Below, in pieces: positions 9,558 to 19,183 of a stretch of DNA of 64,000 bases. Position 1 is the first letter of the stretch. Each line of letters begins with the position of its first letter. The DNA is from an uncultured Tenacibaculum sp. (GTDB lineage Bacteria > Bacteroidota > Bacteroidia > Flavobacteriales > Flavobacteriaceae). The DNA is taken from NCBI RefSeq assembly GCF_947499065.1, contig NZ_CANMMT010000003.1, positions 1 to 64,000 on the forward strand, in the 5' to 3' direction. The position numbers were made by a program, and so were the translations under genes. The notes under the pieces were generated by a model. The model was not told the origin of the DNA, ran no database searches, and saw only the letters and a list, made by a program, of their open reading frames with translations.

Positions 9558-9585
9558 TTGTTTTATTCTATTTGTTTTACCTTTG
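9558..9585 (+). promoter_or_regulatory. Promoter for glycosyltransferase, almost leaderless
   Basis: TTG at 9558-9560 and TACCTTTG at 9578-9585, 17 bp apart. The ATG at 9594 begins only 8 nt after the -7 element, so the transcript should start at or very near the start codon. This rules out the upstream TTG as a translation start. Confidence 0.65.
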
Positions 9586-9593
9586 AAAATTAT

Positions 9594-10853
9594 ATGAAAA
9601 CACTTTTAATAATTGGGTATGTTTGGGTAGAAAAAACCACGGGAGCTGGGAATAGAATGCTACAGCTTATAGAGGTTTTTAAAAATCAAGATTATAAAAT
9701 TCTTTTTGGAAGTCCCGCTCAAAAAACCGAAAATTCAATTGAGTTAACAAATTTAGGAGTTGAAGAAGTTTCTATTAAGCTAAATTCTTCTTCTTTTGAT
9801 GAATTCATAGAAGGTTTACAACCAGACATTGTTATGTTCGATAGGTTTATGATGGAAGAACAATTTGGTTGGCGTGTAGCAGAAAATAGCCCAAAATCTT
9901 TACGTGTTTTAGATACAGAAGACTTACATTTCTTGCGTAAAACACGTCAAAAACAGTTAAAAAAAGGAGAAGAGTTTTCTACAAATGCATTGTTAAATTC
10001 TGATGATGCTAAACGAGAGATTGCATCTATCTTACGATGCGATTTAACTTTAATTATTTCGAGCTATGAAATGAAATTACTTAAAGAGGTTTTTAAAATA
10101 GATGAACGTTTATTATATCACCTTCCGTTTTTATTAGATAGAATAGATGATAATAAAATAAACGACTGGAAGTCTTTTGAAGAAAGAAACCATTTTGTTT
10201 TTATAGGTAACTACTTTCATGCGCCAAATGTAGATACAGTTTTAGAATTAAAAAAACATGTTTGGAAAAAGATAAGAAAACAATTACCTAAAGCAGAGAT
10301 GCATATTTATGGGGCATATGCAACACAACAAATAAAGCAATTAAATAAACCACAAGAAGGTTTTTTAGTAAAAGGTTTTGCAGATAATGCAATTGATGTA
10401 ATTAGTAATTCTAAAGTAGTTTTAGCACCTATTCGTTTTGGAGCAGGTATCAAAGGAAAGCTAACGGAAGCTATGATTACTGGAACACCATCTGTAACTA
10501 CTTTAATCGGAGCAGAAGGTATGCATGAAGATTTGCCATGGAACGGTTTTGTTGAATCAGATTTAGATGAATTTTCTAATAAAGCAGTATTGCTTTACTC
10601 AGACAAAAAAGTATGGGACGAATCTCAGAAAAAAGGAATAGAAATTATAAACCAAATTTATGATAAAGAAAACATAGGTTTTCTTTTTCTAAATCGAATC
10701 GAAGAACTTCAAGAGAATTTAAATACTCATCGTACACATAATTTTTTAGGAAGCTTATTACAACACCAAACACTTCATGCCACAAAATATATGAGTAAGT
10801 GGATTGAAGAAAAAAGCATCCGTTTTAAGAAAATTGATGAAAATAAAAACTAA
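9594..10853 (+). CDS. Glycosyltransferase, GT-B fold (group 1/4-like)
   Basis: A cytoplasmic nucleotide-sugar-dependent glycosyltransferase. The N-terminal half starts with MKTLLIIGYVWVEKTTGAGNR, a Rossmann start with an acceptor-side glycine loop. The C-terminal half has FVFIGNYFHAPNVD and the donor-binding block LAPIRFGAGIKGKLTEAMITGTPSVTT with the E of the EX7E-type motif, as in glycosyl transferases group 1. The ATG at 9594 is chosen over a TTG 36 bp upstream because that TTG is the promoter -33 element. Acceptor is unknown; there is no polysaccharide cluster here. Confidence 0.85.
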   Translation: MKTLLIIGYVWVEKTTGAGNRMLQLIEVFKNQDYKILFGSPAQKTENSIELTNLGVEEVSIKLNSSSFDEFIEGLQPDIVMFDRFMMEEQFGWRVAENSPKSLRVLDTEDLHFLRKTRQKQLKKGEEFSTNALLNSDDAKREIASILRCDLTLIISSYEMKLLKEVFKIDERLLYHLPFLLDRIDDNKINDWKSFEERNHFVFIGNYFHAPNVDTVLELKKHVWKKIRKQLPKAEMHIYGAYATQQIKQLNKPQEGFLVKGFADNAIDVISNSKVVLAPIRFGAGIKGKLTEAMITGTPSVTTLIGAEGMHEDLPWNGFVESDLDEFSNKAVLLYSDKKVWDESQKKGIEIINQIYDKENIGFLFLNRIEELQENLNTHRTHNFLGSLLQHQTLHATKYMSKWIEEKSIRFKKIDENKN

Positions 10854-10885
10854 ATTTGTACAAATTTTGCTTTAAATTTTTTGTT

Positions 10886-13531
10886 ATGAAAAAACATGTT
10901 ACCCTAATTATTCTATTAGTTTCTTTTTTTAAAATATATTCTCAAACATATATTAATGGAGGGATAATAACAGATGATGTTAATTGGAAAATCGAATCTT
11001 CTCCATATATAATTAAAGGAGATCTTTTAATAAATAGTGGAACTCGATTAATGATAGAGCCAGGAGTGGTAATTAAATTAGAAAAAAATGTTATAATTCA
11101 AGTTAATGGTGAGTTTATAGCAGAGGGAACAGTTAATTCTCCTATAGTTTTTACTTCAGAAAAGAAGAATGAGTATTGGGGACATATTCGTTTAACAAAA
11201 AGTTCAAAAAAAGCTGTATATAATGGTGATAAATATATAGAGGGTTCTATTATTAAAAATTGTGAATTTAGATATGGAGGGAGTTTGAATAATGGTATGT
11301 TATTTATAGATAAATCTAGACCTCATATTGAAAATAACCTTTTAAAAGGGAGTAAATCTGATGGAATTTATATAAAGGAATCAGATCCAATAATAAAAAA
11401 ATGTACAATTTTATTAAATCAAGGAGCTGGAATTATGTATCCAAATTATATGTATAATTATGATATCCAGGTGTTAGATTCTAATATAAGTAACAATCTA
11501 TCGGGAGGGATTAAAATTCCTAAAGCAGGAAATGGTATAATTAATATAAAGAATAATACAATTTCGAATAATATTGGACAAATTGTATATGTATATTCAG
11601 CAGGAGGAAGTGGTAGTGGAAGTATATTTTTAACTAATAATAAAATTTATAAAAATAGAGATAATACAAACAATAATTTTATATCCATAGATGGAGGCTT
11701 TGATATAAATATTGAATGTAATTTAATGAAAGAAAATAAAGGGTATAATACAAGATTAATGTACTTTGAAAATGGGTATAATCCCTATACCGTAAAGATA
11801 AAAAATAACTTAATAATAGATAATTCATCAGGGTTAGGGCATTTAATTGATTTTTATTATATAGTTTCATATTCAACAAATATTGAGATTAAAAACAATA
11901 GTATTATCAATAATGAGGCATCAAGCAATAGATCTATAATTAACTTAAAAGGAAGTACTGCCTTTTTAGATGATTATAAAATTGAAAATAATACAATTAA
12001 TCAAAATAAAGCATCACAAACTTTTAGTTTAACTAATGTAAGAGTAAAGATTAATTCAAATAATATTACAAATTTAGTAAACTATGAAATATATAATCAA
12101 AATGAAGCAGGGAGTATAGGAATAGATGCAAAGAATAACTTTTGGAATGTAAATAATGAAGACCAGGTTAAAATATATGATTGGAGAGATAATTCATCGG
12201 TTTCATTAGTTAGTATTAGCCCAATTAAAACATTACAATTAACTAATATATTATCATGCTCACATCTAATTATAGATAGAGATGATGATTTAGATGGTAT
12301 TCTGAATAATAATGATAACTGCCCAAAAACTGCAAATGCGGATCAATCTGACATTGATAATGATGGTATAGGGGATGTTTGTGATGATTCAGATGGAGAT
12401 GGTGTTTTTGACGCTAAAGATAATTGTCCTACAACCGCAAATATGAATCAATCTGACATTGATAATGATGGTATAGGGGATGTTTGTGATGATTCAGATG
12501 GAGATGGTATTTCTGATGCTGAAGATAATTGTCCTACAATCGCAAATATGGATCAATCTGATATTGATAATGATGGCATAGGGGATGTTTGTGATGATTC
12601 AGATGGAGATGGTATTTCTGATGCTAAAGATAATTGTCCTACAACCGCAAATATGGATCAATCTGACATTGATAATGATGGTATAGGGGATGTTTGTGAT
12701 GATTCAGATGGAGATGGTATTTTTGACGCTAAAGATAATTGCCCTACAACCAAAAATCCAAAACAAACAGATACCAATAGTAATGGTATAGGAGATTTAT
12801 GTGATACGAGTTATGAAGCTCAGGGAAATATTAGTTTAGAATATATTTCGGAGTCTTGTCAAGGGCAATCTGATGGTAAGATAATGATAAATATTAAAGA
12901 AATATTTGTAAACTATACAGTAACACTTAATGGAAAAGGTGTTTTTGAAACAAAAAAAATAACTGGTTTAGAAAAAACGGCTTTATTTGAGGGATTAAGT
13001 CCAGGTAGTTATGAAGTTTGTGTTTTTGTAGATGAAAGAAATTATACACAATGTTTTGAGGTTAATATTAAATCAGCAGCTTTAATTTCTCTAAAAATAG
13101 GGAAGAAACAGGTTTTAAGGGAGTATACTGTAAATATTGCTAGTGGAACGGCTCCATATAATGTATATTTTAATGGAGGTTTATTGGGGACATTTAACGA
13201 TAAAATATTTAATGTTCATGTAAAGGAAAGTGGAATGTTAGAAGTTAAAACCAATAAGGAATGTGAAGGAACATTTAAAATGATTACAGACGGAGTTTTT
13301 TTAAAAAAGAACCCAATTACAAAATACATAGAATTATTATTGCCAAACAATTTAGGTAAAAGTAATGTGAATGCTGTAGTGTATGATCTTTCAGGAAAAA
13401 TGATATTTGACAAATTAATAAAAGTGAATGGAAATATATTAATTATTCCGTTTGAAAACTATAATTCAGGAACATACATTTTAAAATTAGGAATAGAGAA
13501 TTCAAAGTCAATTAAAATTTTAAAGATTTAA
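10886..13531 (+). CDS. Secreted beta-helix / thrombospondin type 3 repeat protein with T9SS tail
   Basis: Order of parts: signal peptide (MKKHVTLIILLVSFFKIYSQ), a right-handed beta-helix region rich in N, I, Y and S (residues about 30-455), five thrombospondin type 3 calcium-binding repeats (about 477-640, each with DNCP, DGIGD and a DSDGDG stretch), a beta-sandwich segment, and a C-terminal type IX sorting domain (last ~75 residues, with VYDLSGKMIFD and SGTYILKLG, ending SIKILKI). This is an exported, surface-bound protein; calcium should rigidify the repeat stalk. The ATG at 10886 begins the signal peptide; an in-frame TTG at 10856 would put a non-secretory extension before it. Ligand unknown. 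Confidence 0.85.
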   Translation: MKKHVTLIILLVSFFKIYSQTYINGGIITDDVNWKIESSPYIIKGDLLINSGTRLMIEPGVVIKLEKNVIIQVNGEFIAEGTVNSPIVFTSEKKNEYWGHIRLTKSSKKAVYNGDKYIEGSIIKNCEFRYGGSLNNGMLFIDKSRPHIENNLLKGSKSDGIYIKESDPIIKKCTILLNQGAGIMYPNYMYNYDIQVLDSNISNNLSGGIKIPKAGNGIINIKNNTISNNIGQIVYVYSAGGSGSGSIFLTNNKIYKNRDNTNNNFISIDGGFDINIECNLMKENKGYNTRLMYFENGYNPYTVKIKNNLIIDNSSGLGHLIDFYYIVSYSTNIEIKNNSIINNEASSNRSIINLKGSTAFLDDYKIENNTINQNKASQTFSLTNVRVKINSNNITNLVNYEIYNQNEAGSIGIDAKNNFWNVNNEDQVKIYDWRDNSSVSLVSISPIKTLQLTNILSCSHLIIDRDDDLDGILNNNDNCPKTANADQSDIDNDGIGDVCDDSDGDGVFDAKDNCPTTANMNQSDIDNDGIGDVCDDSDGDGISDAEDNCPTIANMDQSDIDNDGIGDVCDDSDGDGISDAKDNCPTTANMDQSDIDNDGIGDVCDDSDGDGIFDAKDNCPTTKNPKQTDTNSNGIGDLCDTSYEAQGNISLEYISESCQGQSDGKIMINIKEIFVNYTVTLNGKGVFETKKITGLEKTALFEGLSPGSYEVCVFVDERNYTQCFEVNIKSAALISLKIGKKQVLREYTVNIASGTAPYNVYFNGGLLGTFNDKIFNVHVKESGMLEVKTNKECEGTFKMITDGVFLKKNPITKYIELLLPNNLGKSNVNAVVYDLSGKMIFDKLIKVNGNILIIPFENYNSGTYILKLGIENSKSIKILKI
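12314..12805 (+). repeat. Five 105-bp tandem repeats encoding TSP type 3 units
   Basis: Units begin at 12314, 12419, 12524, 12629 and 12734; each encodes 35 residues starting DNCP, and the last is shortened. The middle units are almost identical at DNA level, for example GATCAATCTGACATTGATAA recurs. Confidence 0.93.
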
Positions 13532-13566
13532 GAATTTGTATTATTAGAGATATTAATAATAAGGAA

Positions 13567-14790
13567 TTATTGTTTTTTTTGAGGTTGATAATTTAAAGGA
13601 AGCATATTAGCAAAAGATTCGAAAGCCCAATATCCTTCATTGAAAATTGAATGCGGATTTAATAATATTCCATAATTTTCAATTTGAGATTTTTTCTCTA
13701 ATAAAACAATGTTTGATGTTTGTACTCCAGAAGCTTTTTTACGTCTCCCAAACATACCAATCAAATATTTATCTTCTTCAGATTCTTTAGTATAGGTAAT
13801 TGAAAGGTAGTTTTCAAAGTTTAAAAAAGGATTGTTTTCAATATATTCAATCATGTCTTTGTAAGGAACATCTCTTTTGTATAAATAATCTTTGTATTTT
13901 GTTAGTCGACTTTTTCTAAGGGTAACCAAAGCACTATCCAGTGGTGTTTTTGGAGTTGTTATTCTTTTTGAAAAATTAATGTTTTTGTTATGTAGCCTAA
14001 TGAATTCACGAGCCATTTTTATTTTTTCTTCAGAAGGTCTTTCAGGATTTAAAACACGTTTAAATTGGTTTATGAGAAAACCCTCATTTTTTAAGTTTTG
14101 AGCAAGCAAACTTCTTAAAAAATGCATACGAGAACCGTTGTAAGCTTTTAATCTATTTTGTTTCCATTTCTTTTTAATAGATTTTTTTAAGTTTTCATAA
14201 CGTGCGTATCCACTAAAAAATAATTGTTTACCTTTTATTTCAAAGTGAACTAAATCGTAAGTGATTAAATATCCAAGACCTTTATGTTTTATCTTTAAAG
14301 GTTCTTTAGCAAATGCAGTTAAACTATTTGTTTTTCTATTGTATTCAAAATGAAGTGTTTTAGGATTTTGAATTACACATTGTTCAGCTAGAGACGTTCT
14401 TCCTAAAAATGTTTCTTTAAACCGAATTAAATTATATTTCCATTCATCATCATATTTAGTTTTATGAACAATAACTTCATTTAACAAAGTGTCTTCTTGT
14501 TTAAGAGTAATATTTAGAGAAATAGGAATTTTTGAAGTAGTAATAGGAATTTGTTCAACTTTATATCCTAAGAAAGAAATAACAAGTGTATAGTTTCCTT
14601 TAGGAGCTTTTAATTGAAACTCACCATTACTATTGGTAATAGTTCCAATTGTAGTGTTGTTAAGGTACACAGAAGCCCCTTCTATATTTTCATTTTCATT
14701 GGAAATAATTTTTCCTGAAATTTTAGTTTGAGAAAAACTATAAATTGAAATAAAAGTAAATAGACAGTAAAGAATAAATCCCTTTTTCAT
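13567..14790 (-). CDS. Carboxypeptidase-regulatory-like (CarboxypepD_reg) secreted protein
   Basis: A signal peptide (residues 1-21) is followed by one beta-sandwich domain at about 22-100, with KISGKIISNENENIEGASVYLNN, GTITNSNGEFQLKAPKGNYTLVISFLGY, the pattern of the plug-preceding domain of TonB-dependent receptors and of DUF5686-type proteins. The remaining 300 residues are basic, lysine/arginine-rich and lack a recognisable barrel or plug. It could be a periplasmic protein associated with the envelope. Convergent with the preceding surface-protein gene; no obvious operon partner. Confidence 0.7.
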   Translation of the reverse strand: MKKGFILYCLFTFISIYSFSQTKISGKIISNENENIEGASVYLNNTTIGTITNSNGEFQLKAPKGNYTLVISFLGYKVEQIPITTSKIPISLNITLKQEDTLLNEVIVHKTKYDDEWKYNLIRFKETFLGRTSLAEQCVIQNPKTLHFEYNRKTNSLTAFAKEPLKIKHKGLGYLITYDLVHFEIKGKQLFFSGYARYENLKKSIKKKWKQNRLKAYNGSRMHFLRSLLAQNLKNEGFLINQFKRVLNPERPSEEKIKMAREFIRLHNKNINFSKRITTPKTPLDSALVTLRKSRLTKYKDYLYKRDVPYKDMIEYIENNPFLNFENYLSITYTKESEEDKYLIGMFGRRKKASGVQTSNIVLLEKKSQIENYGILLNPHSIFNEGYWAFESFANMLPLNYQPQKKQ

Positions 14791-14854
14791 AAAATAAATT
14801 TTTATAAAAATAGGGACTTATTTTTTCTTTAAAAAGAAGTAATGTTATTTAGTG

Positions 14855-16879
14855 TTAAATCAACCCAGCTCGTTTTAATAATGCATCAGGCTTAGGTTCT
14901 TTTCCTCTAAAACGCACATATAAATCCATAGGTTTTTCTGTACCTCCTTTAGAAAGTACGTTGTCTTTAAATTTATCAGCGACTTCTTTATTGAAAATTC
15001 CTTTTTCTAAGAAATATTCAAAAGCATCGGCATCTAAAACTTCTGCCCATTTATAAGAATAATAACCTGCAGAATAACCTCCTTGAAAAATATGAGAAAA
15101 AGCAGTACTCATACAATTTTCGGCAACATTAGGGTGTAATTGAGTTTCAGAAAACGCTTTTGTTTCAAAGTCTTTTACCGAAGAAATATTTTGAGGCGAA
15201 GCTCCTCCATGCCAACTCATATCTAATAAACCAAAACTTAATTGACGTAAGGTTTGCATACCTTCATGAAAGCTAGCAGATTCTTTAATTTTAGTAACAT
15301 ATTCCATAGGAATAGTTTCTCCTGTTTCATAGTGTTTTGCAAACAATTCTAAAGCTTCTTTTTCGTAACACCAGTTTTCTAAAACTTGACTAGGTAATTC
15401 TACAAAATCCCAAGAAACTGACGTTCCAGATAAGCTATTATAAGTAGTATTGGCTAACATTCCATGTAAAGCATGACCAAATTCATGAAATAGCGTAGTA
15501 ACTTCATTAAAAGTTAATAATGAAGGCTTGGTTTCTGTTGGTTTAGTAAAATTACAAACAATAGAAACTTGTGGTCTTTCGTTAACTCCTTTTTTGATTT
15601 GTTGCGATTTGTATGAGGTCATCCAAGCTCCATTTCTTTTTCCTGGTCTAGGATGGAAATCAGCATAAAGGTGAGAAATGAAATTTCCTTTAGAATCGGA
15701 TACAGCATAGGTTTTTACATCCTCATGGTATTTATCAATAGAATCGATTTCTTCAAATTGTAAATCGAATAATTTACCTGAGATTTCAAAAACTCCATCA
15801 ATTACATTTTCTAATTTGAAATAAGGTTTTAGTAATTCTTGGTCTAAACTAAATAATTCTTTTTTTAATTTTTCTGAATAATAGGCTGAGTCCCACTTTT
15901 GAAGTTGATCAATATTATCTAATTTTTTAGCATAGGTTTCTAAGTTTTCAAATTCCTTTTTAGCGGCTGGTTTTGCTTTTTCTAATAATTCATTTAAAAA
16001 GTTTAGTACTTTTTCAGGACTTTCAGCCATTCGTTCTTCCAAAACAAAGTGTGCATGAGTTTTATAGCCTAATAAGTTAGCTCGCTTGTGTCGAAGAGTT
16101 ACTATTTTTAAAACAATTTCTTCGTTGTTGAAATCATTTTTTTGAAACCCTTTTTTTCCCATTGCAATAGCTAACTTTTTTCTGAGTTCTCTATTGTCAG
16201 CATAGGTCATAAAAGGAATGTAACTAGGATAGTCTAATGTAATAAGCCATCCTTCTTTTTCTTTTGATTTGGCTAATTCTTTAGCAGCTTCTTTTGCACT
16301 TTCAGGTAATCCTTTAACATCCTCTTCATTTATTAAATGCATTTCAAAAGCATTGGTTTCAGCCAGTACATTTTCACCAAATTGTAAAGATAACTTGGCA
16401 AGTTCAGCATCTAATTTTCGCAATTCTGTTTTTTCTTCTTCGTTTAAATTAGCACCATTTCTAGAAAAACCTTTGTACTGTTTTTCTAATAACATAGTTT
16501 GCTCTGGAGATAAAACTAAAGAGTCTTTTTGATCATAAATTACTTTTACTCTATTAAATAAAGTTTCATTTAAAATCATATCATTCTTGAATTCACTTAA
16601 CCAAGGAGAAATATTTTTAGCTATTTCTTGAATAGCAGTGTTGGTTTCAGCTGAATTTAAATTAAAGAAAATAGAAGTAACTCTATCTAATTTTTCACCA
16701 GTATAATCTAAGGCCTCAGTAGTGTTTTGAAAAGTAGCTTTTTCTGGGTTTTCAGCAATTGCATTAATTTCATCTCTAGCTAATTCAATAGCTTTTTTAA
16801 TAGCAGGTTTATAATGATCTGTATTTATTTTAGAAAAAGGAGCTGTATTAAAATCTTGTAATAGCGGATTTTTTGTCAT
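14855..16879 (-). CDS. M3 family zinc oligopeptidase (peptidyl-dipeptidase Dcp / OpdA type)
   Basis: 674 residues, the usual size. The zinc motif HEFGHALHG lies near residues 459-467 with a downstream Glu in ELPSQVLENW, and the C-terminal M3 signature QGGYSAGYYSYKWAEVLDADAFEYF is split around residues 610-635. No signal peptide is seen, so it should be cytoplasmic and trim oligopeptides. Dcp and OpdA cannot be told apart from sequence reading alone. It is separated from purE upstream by a hairpin terminator. Confidence 0.9.
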   Translation of the reverse strand: MTKNPLLQDFNTAPFSKINTDHYKPAIKKAIELARDEINAIAENPEKATFQNTTEALDYTGEKLDRVTSIFFNLNSAETNTAIQEIAKNISPWLSEFKNDMILNETLFNRVKVIYDQKDSLVLSPEQTMLLEKQYKGFSRNGANLNEEEKTELRKLDAELAKLSLQFGENVLAETNAFEMHLINEEDVKGLPESAKEAAKELAKSKEKEGWLITLDYPSYIPFMTYADNRELRKKLAIAMGKKGFQKNDFNNEEIVLKIVTLRHKRANLLGYKTHAHFVLEERMAESPEKVLNFLNELLEKAKPAAKKEFENLETYAKKLDNIDQLQKWDSAYYSEKLKKELFSLDQELLKPYFKLENVIDGVFEISGKLFDLQFEEIDSIDKYHEDVKTYAVSDSKGNFISHLYADFHPRPGKRNGAWMTSYKSQQIKKGVNERPQVSIVCNFTKPTETKPSLLTFNEVTTLFHEFGHALHGMLANTTYNSLSGTSVSWDFVELPSQVLENWCYEKEALELFAKHYETGETIPMEYVTKIKESASFHEGMQTLRQLSFGLLDMSWHGGASPQNISSVKDFETKAFSETQLHPNVAENCMSTAFSHIFQGGYSAGYYSYKWAEVLDADAFEYFLEKGIFNKEVADKFKDNVLSKGGTEKPMDLYVRFRGKEPKPDALLKRAGLI

Positions 16880-16903
16880 GAAAAATTCATTTTAATAATT
16901 AAG

Positions 16904-16936
16904 GAAACCTCACAAATCTAATATCTGTGAGGTTTC
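16904..16936 (-). terminator. Terminator after purE
   Basis: 11-bp inverted repeat GAAACCTCACA / TGTGAGGTTTC with a 11-nt loop, just downstream of purE and upstream of the M3 peptidase. Confidence 0.7.
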
Positions 16937-16960
16937 TATATATGTACTGTACTAAATTAC

Positions 16961-17440
16961 TTATTTTTTTACTCTTTCAGAAGCTTTTTCAACTTTAAGT
17001 TTTAAGCCTTCCTTGTAGGCTATAATTTTATCTAATACACATTTATCAGAAGCTCCAATAATTTGTGCTGCTAAAATCCCTGCATTTTTAGCACCATCAA
17101 GAGCTACAGTAGCTACAGGTACACCACCAGGCATTTGTAAGATTGATAAAACAGAATCCCATCCATCAATTGAGTTTCTACTTTTTACTGGAACACCAAT
17201 AACAGGTAAAGGGCTCATACTTGCTACCATTCCAGGTAAATGAGCAGCTCCTCCAGCTCCTGCAATAATTACTTTTATTCCTCGTGAATGTGCATTTTTT
17301 GAATAGTCAACTAATTTTTCTGGAGTTCTATGAGCAGAAACAATATCTACTTCTATTTGGATATCAAAACTTTCTAAAATATCAATTGCTTCTTGCATGA
17401 TTGGAAGATCTGAATCACTTCCCATTATAATTCCTACCAT
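16961..17440 (-). CDS. purE: 5-(carboxyamino)imidazole ribonucleotide mutase
   Basis: Converts N5-CAIR to CAIR in purine synthesis. Class I PurE signature: MGSDSDLPIMQEA (residues 6-18), the catalytic SAHRTPEKL (about 39-47) and GAGGAAHLPGMVA (about 61-73). 159 residues is normal. It is 2 bp from purK, whose product it uses, so the two form an operon with purK first. Confidence 0.97.
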   Translation of the reverse strand: MVGIIMGSDSDLPIMQEAIDILESFDIQIEVDIVSAHRTPEKLVDYSKNAHSRGIKVIIAGAGGAAHLPGMVASMSPLPVIGVPVKSRNSIDGWDSVLSILQMPGGVPVATVALDGAKNAGILAAQIIGASDKCVLDKIIAYKEGLKLKVEKASERVKK

Positions 17441-17442
17441 AA

Positions 17443-18600
17443 TTATTTGCTAATTACTTTTATAGTTTCTTTTACTTGTTGAGCGATTTCTCTCGCTTTA
17501 TTTATATTTTCATTTACAATAGTTACATGCCCCATTTTACGAAAAGGTTTGGTAATTTTCTTTCCATATATATGTGGAGTCACACCATCTATTTTTAAAA
17601 TGTCTTCAATGTTTTCATACACAACTTCTCCTGTGTAACCTTCAGCACCAACTAAGTTAACCATAATACCAGCAACTTTACTTTCTGTGTTTCCTAAAGG
17701 AAGATTTAAGATACTTCTTAAATGTTGTTCGAACTGATTTGTATAACTAGCTTCAATAGAGTAATGTCCAGAATTATGCGTTCTAGGAGCGACTTCGTTA
17801 ACTAAAATTTCGTCATTTTCAGTTAAAAACATTTCTACAGCAAGTAAACCAACGAATTCAAAAGCATTAGCTACTTTTAAAGCAACTTCTTGAGCTTTTT
17901 CGGCTATGTTGTTATCAATTCTTGCAGGACAAATTACATATTCTACTTGATTTGCCTCTGGATGAAATTCCATTTCCACTACAGGATAAGTACTTGTTTC
18001 ACCATCGGAATTTCGAGCAACAATTACTGCCAATTCATTTTTAAAAGGAATTAATTTTTCGGCAATACATTCACCATCTGGTAATGACTGTAAATCATCA
18101 TAATTACGAACTACTTTCACTCCATTTCCATCATAACCAAAACGAGCAGCTTTCCATACAAAAGGGAATTCAATAATGTTGTTTTCGTAAGAATGTTTTA
18201 ACTCTTCTAAAAAAGCATAATGCGAAAAACTAGCAGTAGGTATGTTGTTGTCTGTGTAAAAAGTTTTTTGGCGTGCTTTACTTTGAATAATTCTTAAGTT
18301 AGATGGTTTGGGATAAATAGTTAAACCTTCTGCTTCAAGTTTGTCAAGGGCATCAATATTTACATTTTCAATTTCAATGGTTAAAGCATCTACTTTTTTT
18401 CCAAAATTATAAACGGTATCAAAATCTAATAAATCTCCTTGATGAAATTCATTACAAATTCTAGCACAAGGAGCCTCTTTATTGGAGTCTAAAATAGCTG
18501 TGTAAATATCAAATTTTTGAGTTTCGGAAAGCAGCATCCTTCCTAATTGACCGCCACCAAGAACGCCCAATTTAAAATCTGAAGAAAAATAATTTTTCAA
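17443..18600 (-). CDS. purK: 5-(carboxyamino)imidazole ribonucleotide synthase
   Basis: ATP-grasp enzyme that carboxylates AIR to N5-CAIR with bicarbonate. Visible: LGVLGGGQLGRML (about 12-24), ATP-grasp loop region PFVWKAARFGYDGNGVKVV, metal-binding EMFLTENDEILVNEVAPRTHNSGH (in two parts near 254-278). 385 residues is typical. An upstream element TAACGCAAA at 18625-18633 resembles half of the NrtR box of this window, but only as a half-site. Confidence 0.97.
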   Translation of the reverse strand: MKNYFSSDFKLGVLGGGQLGRMLLSETQKFDIYTAILDSNKEAPCARICNEFHQGDLLDFDTVYNFGKKVDALTIEIENVNIDALDKLEAEGLTIYPKPSNLRIIQSKARQKTFYTDNNIPTASFSHYAFLEELKHSYENNIIEFPFVWKAARFGYDGNGVKVVRNYDDLQSLPDGECIAEKLIPFKNELAVIVARNSDGETSTYPVVEMEFHPEANQVEYVICPARIDNNIAEKAQEVALKVANAFEFVGLLAVEMFLTENDEILVNEVAPRTHNSGHYSIEASYTNQFEQHLRSILNLPLGNTESKVAGIMVNLVGAEGYTGEVVYENIEDILKIDGVTPHIYGKKITKPFRKMGHVTIVNENINKAREIAQQVKETIKVISK

Positions 18601-18665
18601 GATAAATATTTTATTGTGTTGTTGTTAACGCAAAAATAAGAATCTTAATAATAGTACAAATAGAA

Positions 18666-19076
18666 TTAACGAGATATTCTTAACTGTGTGCTGTTAATTT
18701 GTGTAACAAAATACATTAAAGCATTACAACCAGAGTTATCTATTGGAGCTCCACCTGCTAAGTAATTGTATTTTTTATCATCACAAGGACATTTAATATG
18801 AATACCATCAAATGTCATTAGTGAATTACAGGTAGCTTCTGGACATTGCCTATCAAAAGCTCTATAACCAGTATTTCCTGTTCTAAAAATATAAACATTC
18901 CTACCTTGAATTATGTTTTGAGAACTTCCACTAGGAACTAATAGACCTTGAAATTCAGGTAGTGTTAAATCGATTATAGAATTTATAGTTACTCCATTAA
19001 AACAATTGTTTACTGGCGTATTATCGCTACAGCCTAAGCTAATTAAGAGAATAAATAGATAAAATAATTTTTTCAT
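18666..19076 (-). CDS. Lipoprotein with a Rieske-like fold lacking the His ligands
   Basis: Lipobox LISLGCSD puts the lipidated Cys at residue 16. The second half follows the Rieske layout: a first loop DRQCPEATC and a second loop KCPCDDKKYNYLAGGAP, with a following small beta motif. In true Rieske proteins these loops are CxHxxC-like and CPCHG; here both histidine positions are Glu or Asp while all four cysteines remain. So a 2Fe-2S cluster with two His ligands could not form in the usual way. Function unknown; possibly a structural or disulfide-only derivative. Divergent from greA. Confidence 0.65.
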   Translation of the reverse strand: MKKLFYLFILLISLGCSDNTPVNNCFNGVTINSIIDLTLPEFQGLLVPSGSSQNIIQGRNVYIFRTGNTGYRAFDRQCPEATCNSLMTFDGIHIKCPCDDKKYNYLAGGAPIDNSGCNALMYFVTQINSTQLRISR

Positions 19077-19127
19077 TGTTTTTAAATAGAGTTGTAAATG
19101 TAACGCTACGAATTTACAAATATTTTG

Positions 19128-19171
19128 TACATTTGTTATACAATCTCATTCCTATCGGTGTGAGATTTTTA
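19128..19171 (+). promoter_or_regulatory. greA promoter and leader hairpin with T run
   Basis: TACATTTG at 19128-19135 matches the -7 consensus; no clear -33 TTG. The leader then holds AATCTCA (19142-19148) pairing with TGAGATT (19161-19167), possible CC/GG pairs inside, and a following run of T. The hairpin lies wholly between promoter and the greA ATG. Confidence 0.5.
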
Positions 19172-19183
19172 AATTTATAAGTT

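Noticed and set aside
10856..10885. TTG start extending the TSP3 protein upstream
   Set aside because: It would place hydrophilic and aromatic residues before a clear signal peptide that starts at the ATG 10886.
12314..12805. CRISPR-like periodic repeats
   Set aside because: The units are 105 bp, contiguous, in frame and encode TSP3 calcium-binding motifs; there are no unique spacers.
18625..18633. NrtR-like half-site before purK
   Set aside because: Only TAACGCAAA is present; no partner half-site at 7-nt spacing.
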